Assembly: GCA_030998225.1 (NCBI GenBank)
Contig: JAPYXD010000752.1
Location: 16,942,501 to 17,006,500 of the forward strand
Origin: Diplolepis rosae
Taxonomy: Eukaryota > Arthropoda > Insecta > Hymenoptera > Diplolepididae
Length of the DNA stretch: 64,000 nucleotides
Direction of reading: 5' to 3'
Shown: piece by piece, positions 54,001-60,709 of the stretch
Numbering within the stretch: position 1 is the stretch's first letter
Layout of the letters: every line of letters begins with the position of its first letter
Notes under the pieces: generated by a model
What the model was told of the DNA's origin: nothing
What the model saw: the letters and a program-made list of their open reading frames with translations, nothing else
Databases searched by the model: none
Made by a program: the position numbers and the translations under genes

Positions 54001-56514
54001 TTTTGGGTTGCACGACTTTGGAATCCTCTGTTCAGAGCATTGGTGTTTTTTGTAGCTTGTTCTGAAACACAATGTTTTATCCTGTTTGTTTAATGTTCAA
54101 TCATTGGTCCGAATTTCGTAAAAAAACAGTTTTTGGGATCCTCGTGATGTATTCAGTCAGTCTAACAGAGATACTGCAACATAATTTAATACTTCGCTAA
54201 CTTTTTTCACCTGTTAAGATGTACTACTTTTTACGAAAAAATCATTGTATTTGTCATCATTCAAATCTTCACCATCCTGACATCAAGAAAACCATCAGCT
54301 AAATTTGCATGATCTAGACAACTATAATTATAGGTTATTTTTATCATTAGATAGATTTTGGCAGCACTTTTATCGAGATTAAAGCAAAGCTTAAAATTGG
54401 CTTTCTGTATCATATCGTTTTCTCGACGAACTAAGAGTGAATACTGCAACCTATTAAGGTACCGGGGTGTTTGATATTGACGTGATAAAATGAACAAGAA
54501 TTAATTTTTTTGGCAAAAATCGGTTTTATTTCTCAATGTACTCTCCTTTTAGCTCGATATAACGAGTTCAACGGTCTTTCAACTTTTCTATGCCTTCCAA
54601 ATAATACGATTTGTCAAACCCTCCACAATATTAAATACCCAATTCATGCTTTTTTGCCTGTGCAATAATCGATGTGTAGGATGGTACATTGTCACCATGA
54701 AAACGGATTTTTTTCTTCTTCAAATGTGGCCGTCTCTTCCTGATTTCGTCAACAAATCGATTCAATAATGTAGCATAATATGCTCCAGTAATCGTCCTTC
54801 CTCTTTTAAGGTAGTCGATGAAGTTTACTCCATGTGCATCCCAAAAAACACCAACTATAACTTTCTCAGCCGATTGTTGCGTTTTCGGATGCTTTGGTGC
54901 ACTTTAACTAAGTTTAACCCACTGTCTTGACCCTTGATGTGATTCGGAAGTATAGTGGTCGATCAATGTTTCATCCATCATCTCAAATCGACGCAGAAAC
55001 TCTTTTGGATTGCGGTTAAAATAAGCCAAATTTTGTTCCGAAGTGGTCACATGAATGCGTTTTTGGTCGATTGTTGGTCTTGCACAGAGCTTTCTCATGC
55101 ATAAATGTGTATGCAAAATATTGACCATACGATCTCAGCTATCTCACGCACTTTCACTTTCGGGTCATTCAAAACAATATCGCGGATTTTATTGATCATT
55201 TCTGGTGTAATGATCTCATTTGGACGACCTGAACTTGGTATGGTTTCTGTGCTCGTACGACCACAACGAAATTTGGTAAAGGTTTGAAGGATAGAACTTG
55301 TCAACAATGATAGCCGTTTGTTATTGGTGGCAATCTCTCACAGAAATATCACATTAATATCAAACACCCTAGTAGTACACTTGCAAAAATTAGGCCTGTG
55401 GCAAAAATAGATAATTTTGCTTTCAAGAATAGGAATATTATTATTGAAGGCATCATTCAAAGGAGATAAGATTATTTCCTATAAAAAAGAATCTGAAGCA
55501 CAGAAAAATAATTTAATTAATAAATTTTATTTTCGTCTGAACTTGTTTTCTTATTACTTCAAGTCGAATCTTTTAAAATTTTGCGATTCTAATAAATCAC
55601 GGATCATTTTTTCAGAGAAAAGATTATCGTTAACTTGACCCTTTCCGATTTTTGAAAATGAATTCTTCAATCGCTGAAACCATTACAAAACAGTTTATCA
55701 AAATAAAATTTTTATAAACAATTTACTGAATTTTCTAATAATTGATTTATTTTCAAAAATTGGAAACTGTCAAGTTTTATATAATTTTTCCTCTGAAAAA
55801 ATGATCCGTGATTTATTAAAATCGCATCAGTTTTAAAAATTTTGCTCGAAGCGATAAGAAATAGAGTTCGGGCGATAATAAAATTTATCAATAAAATTAT
55901 TTTTCTGTGTTTCAATTTTTTTCATGGAAAATAATCCTTTCTCTTTCAAATGATCCCTTCAATAATAATATCACAATTCTTGAAAGCAAAATGATCTATT
56001 TCTGTCTGAAGCCTAATTTTCGCGAGTGTATTTCCTTAAGTGATCGCAGACAACGTAAACAGTTTATAATCTTGATCGCTTGGAATGTACGGAACACATC
56101 ACACACACACTTCCCGCATCTTCAAATCTTTCGTCAAAGTGCATTGCACTTGCGATTTGCTCATTTTCGTAATGTTCTCGATGAATCTCATAATTAGATT
56201 CAGAATTCATAAACTCCCTACACAGTGATGACAGTGATAATGCATGTTCCCGGGGGCCCAGAACCCCCCGTCTTATAACATATTAAAGTAAAATAAATAT
56301 GGTCTATGTAATCATAGTATTCAAATATTTTTAGGTTTGCTATTACTTGGGTCTTCCAGCTAAGATAATAGATCTTCAAATTCCAAATTGCAATACCCTA
56401 TGTGAGTTAGATCATTTCATTTCTCTGATGAAAGATGTTATTCCAACTGAGGCTGACATGATATGCGGCATGTACCGAGGTATGTATCATATACAGTTAT
56501 CTACAACATTGTAA
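38957..56514 (+). CDS. secreted histidine acid phosphatase (venom acid phosphatase Acph-1-like), six-exon gene model
   Basis: Exons are 38957-39055, 39141-39248, 39858-40087, 42771-43054, 53287-53495 and 56335-56514. All introns have GT...AG borders, and the phases agree throughout (0, 0, 2, 1, 0). The predicted product has 369 residues, slightly shorter than the usual 380-400. It has a signal peptide (1 to about 26), the RHGDRAP catalytic motif (36-42), a conserved second Arg (108, in NRT), and the HD motif (271-272, in GAHDLN). These are the residues used to form the phosphohistidine and protonate the leaving group in histidine acid phosphatases. It should hydrolyse phosphomonoesters in the secretory pathway, a lysosome or venom. 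The C-terminus is uncertain: a good donor (GAG|GTATGT at 56480) would replace the last 12 residues with an unseen exon. Confidence 0.88.
39141..39248 (+). CDS. acid phosphatase exon 2: RHGDR active site
   Basis: The acceptor TTTTAG precedes 39141. The 36 codons begin AIRHGDRAPQPP. The Arg, His and second Arg of RHGxR are the core catalytic residues of the family. The exon ends GYGKLTE before the consensus donor GTAAGTG at 39249. Confidence 0.9.
39249..39857 (+). other. intron 2 of the acid phosphatase gene
   Basis: 609 bp, AT-rich. It contains a CTACACGGATAGTATTAT word at about 39301 that resembles the ends of other repeats here. ATATGCGACACATATGACACG-like words lie near 39392. No other feature. 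Confidence 0.6.
39858..40087 (+). CDS. acid phosphatase exon 3
   Basis: The acceptor is TTTCCAG. The exon reads AGKAKEKLLGVNLRKRYNDF and then LSTHINRTIESLNIVLQALY, matching the family's conserved helix with the substrate-binding Arg (108). N107-R-T109 is a potential N-glycosylation site. The exon ends in phase 2 before GTCAGTT at 40088, and the split codon restores the CxRY segment with exon 4. Confidence 0.88.
40201..40480. mobile_element. ~280-bp MITE in intron 3
   Basis: The left end TACACGGATAAAAATAGTTT (40202) and right end (complement TACACCGAGAAAAATAGTTC) form inverted repeats of about 75 bp. They share AAGAAACTTTACT and GACAAGTTGGAGATTATT. TA borders it. It directly abuts the TTAA element that follows. 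Confidence 0.85.
40481..41178. mobile_element. TTAA-flanked foldback MITE with ~290-bp arms in intron 3
   Basis: TTAA lies at 40481-40484 and 41175-41178. The ends GGGGTCTTCTGGTTCGCCGT are inverted, and the similarity extends nearly perfectly for about 290 bp on each side (40485-40780 and 40880-41174). TTAA targets point to piggyBac-type mobilisation. A small open frame inside (40842-41036) is an artefact of the palindrome. Confidence 0.85.
41353..41800. repeat. relative of the 46132-46451 element with an internal inverted repeat
   Basis: It begins TATACAGAAAAAAATCTAAG and follows 46132-46451 through TTATAGTAAGCTGGGCTCTT, TAGCATGGAAT and ACAACTGCTCTAAAAGCAT. An extra palindromic segment (41545-41710) pairs GGTTGCAAGAAAACTCATCC with its complement, so it is probably a second insertion. 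The frame 41474-41686 belongs to this palindrome and is not an exon. Confidence 0.65.
41800..42770 (+). other. rest of intron 3, nothing coding
   Basis: AT-rich except for 42190-42340. That part has an inverted TCGGGATCCAATCCCGGA word and CGTTTCCCTAACCAC but no complete tRNA arrangement. The right end supplies the polypyrimidine tract of exon 4. Confidence 0.45.
42771..43054 (+). CDS. acid phosphatase exon 4
   Basis: The acceptor TTTTTTACAG is preceded by a pyrimidine tract. The exon reads YATEYHKAKRMPDVIQKL, IYNIYMTLESESSMNLPLP and LLEYKIMNYNQEMRRINGG, the helical cap region of insect acid phosphatases. The donor G|GTAAGA at 43055 leaves phase 1. Confidence 0.88.
43205..43430 (+). other. 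start of intron 4
   Basis: This part of the intron has a C-run near 43220 followed by TTTTTCTTCTT. AT-rich, no gene. Confidence 0.4.
43432..44410. repeat. duplicated inverted-repeat element with CGTTTATTGCAAG boxes
   Basis: Copy 1 starts TACAGTCAAGATTCGTTTAT at 43432. Copy 2 covers 43941-44400. Both contain the same core with CCTAACCCCCACCTTTCCGT-like sequence, CCGTATATGCAACACTATGG, and the box CGTTTATTGCAAG or its complement several times. Copy 2 is bounded by about 130-bp inverted arms (TACATGGTTCTTGTGTGTGC at 43941 and its complement near 44385). Both copies are followed by the same flank (ATTAATATATTAATAAATTG), so they arose by local duplication. Open frames on both strands are by-products. 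Confidence 0.8.
44430..45500 (+). other. intron 4, nothing recognised
   Basis: AT-rich intronic sequence. TTCTGCCTAGTG and TTCTGTTGAGTG words recur at 44550-44680. A duplicated AAATACACGRTGG word lies at 45160 and 45216. No coding signal. Confidence 0.4.
45505..45845. repeat. element with TACACTCAGACAAAAT end and TTTGATTCAAA-like words
   Basis: It starts at 45505 and repeats words such as TATTTGTTTGAATCAAATAA and TTTATTTGATTTGAACAAAT. It carries ATTGCATTCGTATAAGGTCA, the complement of the word shared with 32.6 and 38.3 kb. Confidence 0.65.
46132..46451. mobile_element. 320-bp MITE with TACACGGATAAAAAAAT end
   Basis: The left end TACACGGATAAAAAAATCTA and the complement of the right end, TACATGGAGAAATAAATTTG, are inverted. 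Both continue with CTATTATAGTA or CTATAATAGTA. The TA border is present. A longer relative lies at 41353. Confidence 0.75.
46903..47667 (+). mobile_element. Tc1/mariner-superfamily deletion derivative (765 bp)
   Basis: Both ends read TAAAGGGTTTCCCAATA, inverted, with TA borders. It is inserted in the inverted tRNA-like unit. The sister unit at 48340-48372 keeps the uninterrupted sequence, which contains a single TA where the element has two. Its transposase is related to that of 8376-9259, but the terminal repeats differ after TAAAG. Confidence 0.95.
47017..47551 (+). pseudogene. Tc1-like transposase, 5' half only, frameshifted
   Basis: It starts MSSFTLPQRLEIVQLFYQNS and has the two N-terminal HTH segments (SALSIRRIIDKLESEF and RRSQELGLSRMTTWRILRLD). 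A frameshift lies near 47265-47285. The second frame reaches KIIFSDEAHFWLKSRG, which holds the first catalytic Asp, and then stops at 47549. The rest of the catalytic domain, with the second Asp and last acidic residue, is deleted. Confidence 0.88.
47704..47775 (-). tRNA. tRNA-Ala(GGC)-like unit, repeat-borne
   Basis: Inverted member of the array. D arm GCTC/GAGC, loop CCGGCAA. The T arm GACCTCGATACCC-like is imperfect. C33 argues against function. Confidence 0.35.
47930..48001 (+). tRNA. tRNA-Ala(GGC)-like unit, best-preserved copy
   Basis: Acceptor ACCTCCG/CTGAGTG pairs partly. The D arm GCTC/GAGC is intact. The anticodon stem TTCGA/TTGAA surrounds the loop CCGGCAA, and the T arm CTGGG-TTCGATA-CCCAG is perfect. 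Box A (TAGCTCAGATGATAG) and box B (GGTTCGATACC) are close to Pol III consensus. C33 and the repeated context suggest a SINE-like or pseudo-tRNA sequence. Confidence 0.45.
48253..48324 (+). tRNA. tRNA-Ala(GGC)-like unit, tandem copy
   Basis: Same cloverleaf as the preceding copy, with acceptor CTCCG/CGGAG pairing. The T arm has CAGG-TCTCGATA-CCCAG, one pair weaker than the best copy. Loop CCGGCAA. Confidence 0.4.
48577..48648 (+). tRNA. tRNA-Ala(GGC)-like unit, degenerate tandem copy
   Basis: The acceptor CTCCG/CGGAG and D arm are retained. The T stem CTGGC/CGCAG is mismatched and the anticodon stem is weakened (TTTGA/TCGAA). This is the most decayed of the four. Confidence 0.35.
48690..49545 (-). 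pseudogene. R1-clade-like LINE ORF2 C-terminus and 3' end
   Basis: On the minus strand the frame reads, from about 49530 to 48991, GRAKEAIRKERRRRLVEKCQ, LTTWLNRKHGQVGFYLAQAL, LSGDGCFNAYLKRF and then CRYCGSLVDNAQHTLFICARW. The last segment is the C-terminal CCHC-like zinc finger of R1/TRAS-type LINE reverse transcriptases. It ends with the coiled FDKRAERGDNESQ tail and a stop near 48991. About 300 bp of GC-rich sequence down to 48690 would be the 3' UTR. The reverse transcriptase core is absent, as expected for a 5'-truncated LINE insertion. Confidence 0.82.
49560..50045 (+). pseudogene. mariner transposase 3' fragment
   Basis: The frame 49591-49938 contains LLHNNASNHTSLIVREFLAQ, equivalent to the HxDNA second-Asp motif but with Asn in place of Asp. 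It continues with YSPDSAPCDSSLFPKLN, which keeps the third Asp. A stop follows, and the tail FELLLNRCNKCIETG ends near 50045. The N-terminal half is missing and the start of the frame is shifted. The fragment abuts the LINE end and was probably truncated with it. Confidence 0.85.
50046..51890 (+). other. intron 4, nothing recognised
   Basis: AT-rich intronic DNA. At about 50510-50625 words like CACTAACGGGTCAACAATTA and a terminal TTTTTTCTCCGTGTAA hint at one more small element, but no left end was found. GACAGACGGACAGACAGG at 50852 is a short simple repeat. Confidence 0.4.
51895..52434. mobile_element. 540-bp MITE with TACAGTCCGCGCTCTCTATA termini
   Basis: The left end TACAGTCCGCGCTCTCTATA (51895) and complement of the right end TACAGTCTGCGTTCTTTATA are inverted with TA borders. 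The box GCTCTCAATAGGGCC is tandemly repeated at 51905-51945. The design of TACAGT start and iterated subterminal boxes matches the element at 21154-21606. Confidence 0.8.
52440..53280 (+). other. end of intron 4 with an inverted relative of the 36.7-kb tandem repeat
   Basis: At about 52755-53105 there are two to three units with TTTTTTCGTATCTCGTATAA, ATCACATATTTTGG and ACATCTTATGGAAAAATGT. This is the complement of the 36693-37262 repeat, including the border GGAATTTAGATATTGAC. No coding exon before 53287. Confidence 0.65.
53287..53495 (+). CDS. acid phosphatase exon 5: HD motif
   Basis: The acceptor TTTTAG ends at 53286. The exon reads MLLGRMINNMVAVRNGLM, then LFGAHDLNVVALLTALGVY, whose His-Asp pair is the proton donor site. 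The donor GTATGTT at 53496 follows CFYVK, and the frame continues into exon 6 as VCYYLG. Reading past the donor gives unrelated sequence. Confidence 0.9.
53500..54459 (+). other. first part of intron 5, nothing recognised
   Basis: Sequence after the exon 5 donor. The frames at 53289-53756 and 53740-53952 extend exon 5 or lie in the intron, with no family motif. Confidence 0.5.
54460..55374 (-). mobile_element. mariner deletion derivative in intron 5
   Basis: The ends TACCGGGGTGTTTGATATTG (54460) and the complement of the right end TACTAGGGTGTTTGATATTA are inverted, with TA borders. Size is 915 bp. The transposase remnant is on the minus strand. One base separates its right border from the foldback element at 55376. 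Confidence 0.88.
54520..55307 (-). pseudogene. mariner transposase remnant
   Basis: The frame from 55307 reads CGRTSTETIPSSGRPNEIIT and PEMINKIRDIVLNDPKVKVR, the DNA-binding part. The next frame reads ILHTHLCMRKLCARPT, then IDQKRIHVTTSEQNLAYFNR, and FEMMDETLIDHYTSES, which holds the first catalytic Asp. Later frames keep VVFWDAHGVNFIDYL-like and ITGAYYATLL-like segments. Then the HxDN and APxD parts are lost, and the tail resumes near the 54520 end. It has several stops and shifts. Confidence 0.85.
55376..56030. mobile_element. foldback element, complete copy 3
   Basis: The ends TACACTTGCAAAAATTAGGC and, inverted, TACACTCGCGAAAATTAGGC enclose about 655 bp. Arms of about 250 bp pair almost throughout (for example AATAGATAATTTTGCTTTCA with TGAAAGCAAAATGATCTATT, and ATCACGGATCATTTTTTCAG with CTGAAAAAATGATCCGTGAT). 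The interior is AT-rich with no open frame of note. It serves as the reference for copies 1 and 2. Confidence 0.85.
56335..56514 (+). CDS. acid phosphatase exon 6: C-terminus (end uncertain)
   Basis: The acceptor is TTTTTAG. The exon reads VCYYLGLPAKIIDLQIPNCN and CELDHFISLMKDVIPTEADM, with the conserved C-terminal cysteines. The frame then continues to TAA at 56512-56514. The alternative is splicing at 56480. A mariner derivative starts at 56540, so any 3' UTR or later exon has been disturbed by it. Confidence 0.8.
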   Translation, partial: VCYYLGLPAKIIDLQIPNCNTLCELDHFISLMKDVIPTEADMICGMYRGMYHIQLSTTL

Positions 56515-56539
56515 TAATATAATAATAATAACATACATG

Positions 56540-57493
56540 TATGAGGTCTGTCCGGAAAGTATCGGGACTACCTTTATATCTCCGCGCTGGCGTTATTGTT
56601 CATCATCTGGCGGGTGGCATCCTTTAAAGTAATCCCCATTTGATTGAATAACACAGTTCCAGCGATGTTTCCACTTCTCGAAACAGTCCTGGAACTCACT
56701 TTTAGGGATGGCCTTGAGTACGCTCAACGCATTATTTTCAAACGACGTTTTGTCATTGAATCGCTGTCCTTTGAGTGTTCTTTTGAGTTTTGGAAACAGC
56801 CAAAAGTCACAGGGGGCTATGTCGGGACTGTACGGAGGTTGTCGAAGGAATGCGATACTGTGTTTACTCAGAAACTGCTGTACAAGATTCGATAAATGCA
56901 CTGGCGCGTTATCGTGGTGAAGAAGCGAGTCACCGCACACACGCGAGTCATTTCTAAAATCTTGTTCAAAATTTCCCAAACAGAAGTTTTCGGTATTCCG
57001 AGATCATTTTCTAGTTTACGAACAGTTAATCGACGATCACCTTCAATCGCAAGTCGCACACGCTCAATATTATCCAATGTTTTTGACGTCAAAGGTCGGC
57101 CAGAACGAGAATCACTATCAACAGAAGTGCGACCTCCTTTGAAACGATTATACTACTCTTTTATTCGTGTTTTGCTCATACACTCATTCCCAAAGGCCTT
57201 CTGCATCATCTGAATAGTTTTCGAACTCGTTTTTTCGAGTTGAAAAAAAGATTTGATGCGAATTCGTTGATCTTGTTTTTCAGTCATTTTTAACAATCAC
57301 AAAATCCGCCGAACTCAAAAATAGCTTTGTAAACAAACACGCTGCGCATGAACTATACGTTTGGCAGATGTCAGCAAGCAACCGATAGGTTCGTGAGGCT
57401 TTACTGTTGACGTTCATGCCCCGCAGAGGTCGCTCGAACACTATGGCGCAGAGATATAAAAGTAGGCCCGATACTTTCCGGACAGACCTCATA
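56540..57493 (-). mobile_element. mariner deletion derivative, copy 2, next to the acid phosphatase stop codon
   Basis: The ends TATGAGGTCTGTCCGGAAAG (56540) and CTTTCCGGACAGACCTCATA (to 57493) are inverted, with TA borders. Size is 954 bp. It is the same family as 12494-13421. It starts 26 bp after the TAA at 56512-56514, so it lies in the 3' UTR or in a following intron. Confidence 0.92.
56593..57287 (-). pseudogene. mariner transposase remnant (DD34D type), copy 2
   Basis: It starts near 57287 (MTEKQDQRI). A shifted frame gives RLAIEGDRRLTVRKLENDLG, then VWEILNKILEMTRVCAV. It jumps to GDSLLHHDNAPVHLSNLVQQ (second Asp) and YSPDIAPCDFWLFPKLKRTL (third Asp, intact here), and ends NGDYFKGCHPPDDEQ. 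The deleted stretch with the first Asp is almost the same as in copy 1, but about 30 bp more are retained. It cannot make an active enzyme. Confidence 0.9.
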
Positions 57494-57494
57494 T

Positions 57495-59345
57495 ATATGA
57501 GAAGAGTTCCGAGGGTAAAGGTTTTTTAAGTTTATAATAACTTACGATTATAATTAAAATATACTTAAAGACATATTATAAAAACTCATGGAGATTATTA
57601 ACTTACCCTGAAATTAAAATATCCCCAGCTCTTATACCAAACACTTTTATTCAGCAACCCAGATGAAAATATTCCCGTAGAAATACACGTGGGAAATAAA
57701 CGTAGAAATTCGAGTTGTGTTATGGAATAATAAACGTGAAATTCCACGCGAAGTTATGAATGAACTTTGAATACTTTTATAACGTGATTGTGAGCGCTTG
57801 ATGTATAACATACCTAATTTCATAGTTCAATACACCTTATAATGTCTCGCGTTAAATTTCATGATATCAAAGAAATCTACGTAGATTCCAAATTAAGTTA
57901 CCACGTGAATACTTTCAGCAAGAAAGTTTGGAATGGAATTTAACTAAAAGTTATTACTTTTTGTTGTTCGTGCGAATTTTATTAATATCCACAAAGAAGC
58001 GTCAGATTTATGTTTGATCACATAAAGACGGTCTAATTTTCCATCAATTTTCTGTACGAGACAATTAATCTATAGGAACCAGTATTTAAAAACTGTATTT
58101 TATCAAAAAAACGAATCAAGACTGTCATCAGATAAAGTAATTTATTTCGAGAATACTTAGACATGAAACACTCGCCCTAAATAAAAAAAATTAGGGCGAC
58201 GAGTAAAGAGGCTGGAATTTTACTCCCACTGAAAGAGTGTTTGATGCCTCACACCTACGTTCCTTGACGAGAAATGCAATGCATTACAATTGGCTGTTTG
58301 TACCCCGTGGGACGTCTATCTGTCTCTTTCAACGTAACATGATTTTCTTTTTATAAAGCTCGCCCTAAGAAGGTTAAAATTGCAGCTCGGCTATTATAGG
58401 GATCCTTATTAGAAAGTTTCGTTAATACACGTATAAAAGAACAACAAATTGTTTGGAGCTTTATTTTTTATTATTTTGTGACATAATCCGACACATGTTA
58501 ATCCTACTTTACCGCTCTTCGAAATATTTTAGTTCTATTTTGATTCTACAAAGTTATAGCCCCTACAATAAAGGTCTTGCCCCTAATACTACGTTTGTGA
58601 TTACCATCTCCTTTAAACCTCTATAAGTCCAATAATATATTTTGAGTCCTGTTTTAATGCTATGCAATCTTTATACTGTTTTTAATTTCTCTTTAAACGC
58701 TCCTTTATTTCTGAATTGTACAATTTTACAACAAAACAATTTACTTTTATTTTTTATTATTTTCAATTGCAATATAGTCGTATGCTTGTCACTTCCATAT
58801 ACATATAACATAATTTGATGTTTGAGAAATAATGTTTTTCAAATGTTGTTACCAGTTCATGGAAAATGTAAAAATTAATAATTATTTTCTCGCAATAAAT
58901 GTACATTTTGGTAATATTTTAATTTCCACTTCAGAATACTTTGCTAAAAGTTACTTCAGACTTTAACTTTCCATTAAAGCTCTGGTTGTGCACCACACCA
59001 GCAAAATTTTGACTTAATATGATATTTCATTGTTTTAGAGTTGATAAGAGGAGAATTAAATTTAAAAATTAAATAAGTACACATGAATAAATAAATATCT
59101 TGATTTTTTTTATTCCAAACAATCACTTCACATTGAGATCCAAATTTTGCTAGGGTAGTGCACACTCCGAACAGTAATCAACGGTTAAAATACGTTAGTT
59201 AAAGTTTTTGAAACTAATTATGCACCGCACGATTTCAAGTTCTAAAAATACAATGTTTATTTTTATATAAATAGTGATATTTTGACTTATATAACCAACT
59301 ATTATATTGAAATTAAGAAATCCTGAGAAAAATATTGAATAATCA
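57495..59345. other. downstream flank, nothing recognised
   Basis: No further acid phosphatase exon can be identified by motif. AT-rich DNA with a few GC-richer patches (for example 58190-58330), in which ACTCGCCCTAA and AAGCTCGCCCTAAG words are repeated at 58166 and 58357. Confidence 0.4.
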
Positions 59346-59349
59346 AATT

Positions 59350-59470
59350 ACAGTACTGGGGAAGACAGTACCGCGACAGTATTGGTCGGCAGTACTGCGT
59401 CAGTACTGCTTATCCGCTACTGCCTTTTCATTACTAATGAAGTACTGGCGTAGTACTAAAGTATTATTTT
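59350..59470. repeat. CAGTACTG-rich block, left
   Basis: CAGTACTG or one-base variants (AGTACTGCG, GTACTGGCG) occur about nine times in 120 bp. The palindromic octamer is iterated at irregular spacing. See the block at 62165-62395. Confidence 0.8.
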
Positions 59471-59548
59471 ACACTAATGATCCTCCGATAATGTAGGTAA
59501 TGGAAAAAATTTCGAACTTAACTAAATAATTTGAAATAATTTAAAAAT
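59470..59548. repeat. diverged copy of the 4236-4303 repeat arm
   Basis: TGATCCTCCGATAATGTAGG and the following CAAAAATTTC-, AACTAA- and TTGAAATAATTT-like words match 4243-4310. Confidence 0.7.
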
Positions 59549-59649
59549 ATTATCATCATATTGGATCTATAACTTAATTCGTGCGGTTTTTTATCAAAAT
59601 TTGAACGTTTATTTAAGAAAAACATGTACAATAATATTGCTCAAAGTAT

Positions 59650-60635
59650 TGCCCATCTGAAGCTATGACTTTTTACCATCATTCTGGCAAGTTGTGGATT
59701 CCATCCCAAAAGAACTGCTCCGGCTTGGCGGCCAACAATGAATCAAGCCAATTTTTGATAACTTGTTCTTATGTCAACCGTATTCCAGTGAGGGCGTTCT
59801 GCATTGACCGGAACAAATGGCAGTTTCCAAATTTTCAAGTTTTCCAAATAGTTCTTAACCGGAATAGCAACATGGGGCAGAGCGTTGTCATGATGGAAAA
59901 TTATTGCCTCGTGTCTGGTCGCATATTCCGGGCGTTTTTCGGCTATTGCTCTCATCAAACGGATTAATTGTATTCGGTAGAGTTCTCCATTGGTGGTTTC
60001 ACCCGGTTTTAGCAGCTCATAATACAGCACACCCTTCTGATCCTACCAAATACAGAGCATTACCTTCGCGCCATGGATATTCGGCTTTGCCGTTGATTTG
60101 GCTGGTTTTGGCCGGGTTTTACATATGATTTTTTGCGCTTGGAGTTGTCGTAATGGATCCATTTTTCATCACCAGTAAAAATCCGATGCAAAAATGACTT
60201 CTTTTTGTGACGCTCCAGCAGCATTTCGGACATGCAAAACCGCCTTTCAACGTCTCTCGGTTTGAGTTCATGTGGAACCCAATTTCCTTGCTTTTGAATG
60301 TATCCGGCTGCTTTTAAACGTTTTGAAATGGCTGCTTGAGTGACTCCCAAAGATTCTGCGGGCTCTTCTTGTGTTTGGCAACAATCTTCATCGAGTAATG
60401 CTTCCAGTTCTTCATCTTCAAACCTTTTTGGCTGCCCAGGACGTTCTTCGTCTTTCAAGCCGAATTCACCACTTTTAAATCGTGCAAACCACTTTTGGCA
60501 CGTTCGCTCAGCTAGAGCATGTTCACCATAAACTTCCACCAAAATACGATGACTTTCGGCAGCAGTTTTCTTCATATTGAAGTAATGAAGAAGAACTCCC
60601 CGCAAAAACACTTTTTCAGGCACAAAGTTCGACAT
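59650..60635 (-). pseudogene. mariner transposase, largely readable but broken
   Basis: The longest open part (60635-60060, 191 codons) starts MSNFVPEKVFLRGVLLHYFN. It has the paired HTH region (ESHRILVEVYGEHALAERTC and ESLGVTQAAISKRLKAAGY), the WVPHEL linker motif and the first catalytic Asp in FTGDEKWIHYDN. A frameshift follows. The next frame (60030-59743) reads VLYYELLKPGETTNGELYRI and FHHDNALPHVA (second Asp). The expected YSPDxAPSDY block with the third Asp is missing, replaced by unrelated residues after ENLKIWKLPF, so a local deletion destroyed the active site. The C-terminus is frameshifted. It is the best-preserved mariner here, which suggests recent arrival. Confidence 0.9.
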
Positions 60636-60709
60636 AATTGAGTGAAAAAAAAATTATTGTTGTTTAGGCTTCAAATGAATGACATATACTTAGCTTTAGT
60701 ACTTAGCTT

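Noticed and set aside
57495..59345. A seventh acid phosphatase exon downstream of the mariner
   Set aside because: No frame after a plausible acceptor has a recognisable C-terminal motif. It cannot be excluded, because such tails are short and variable.
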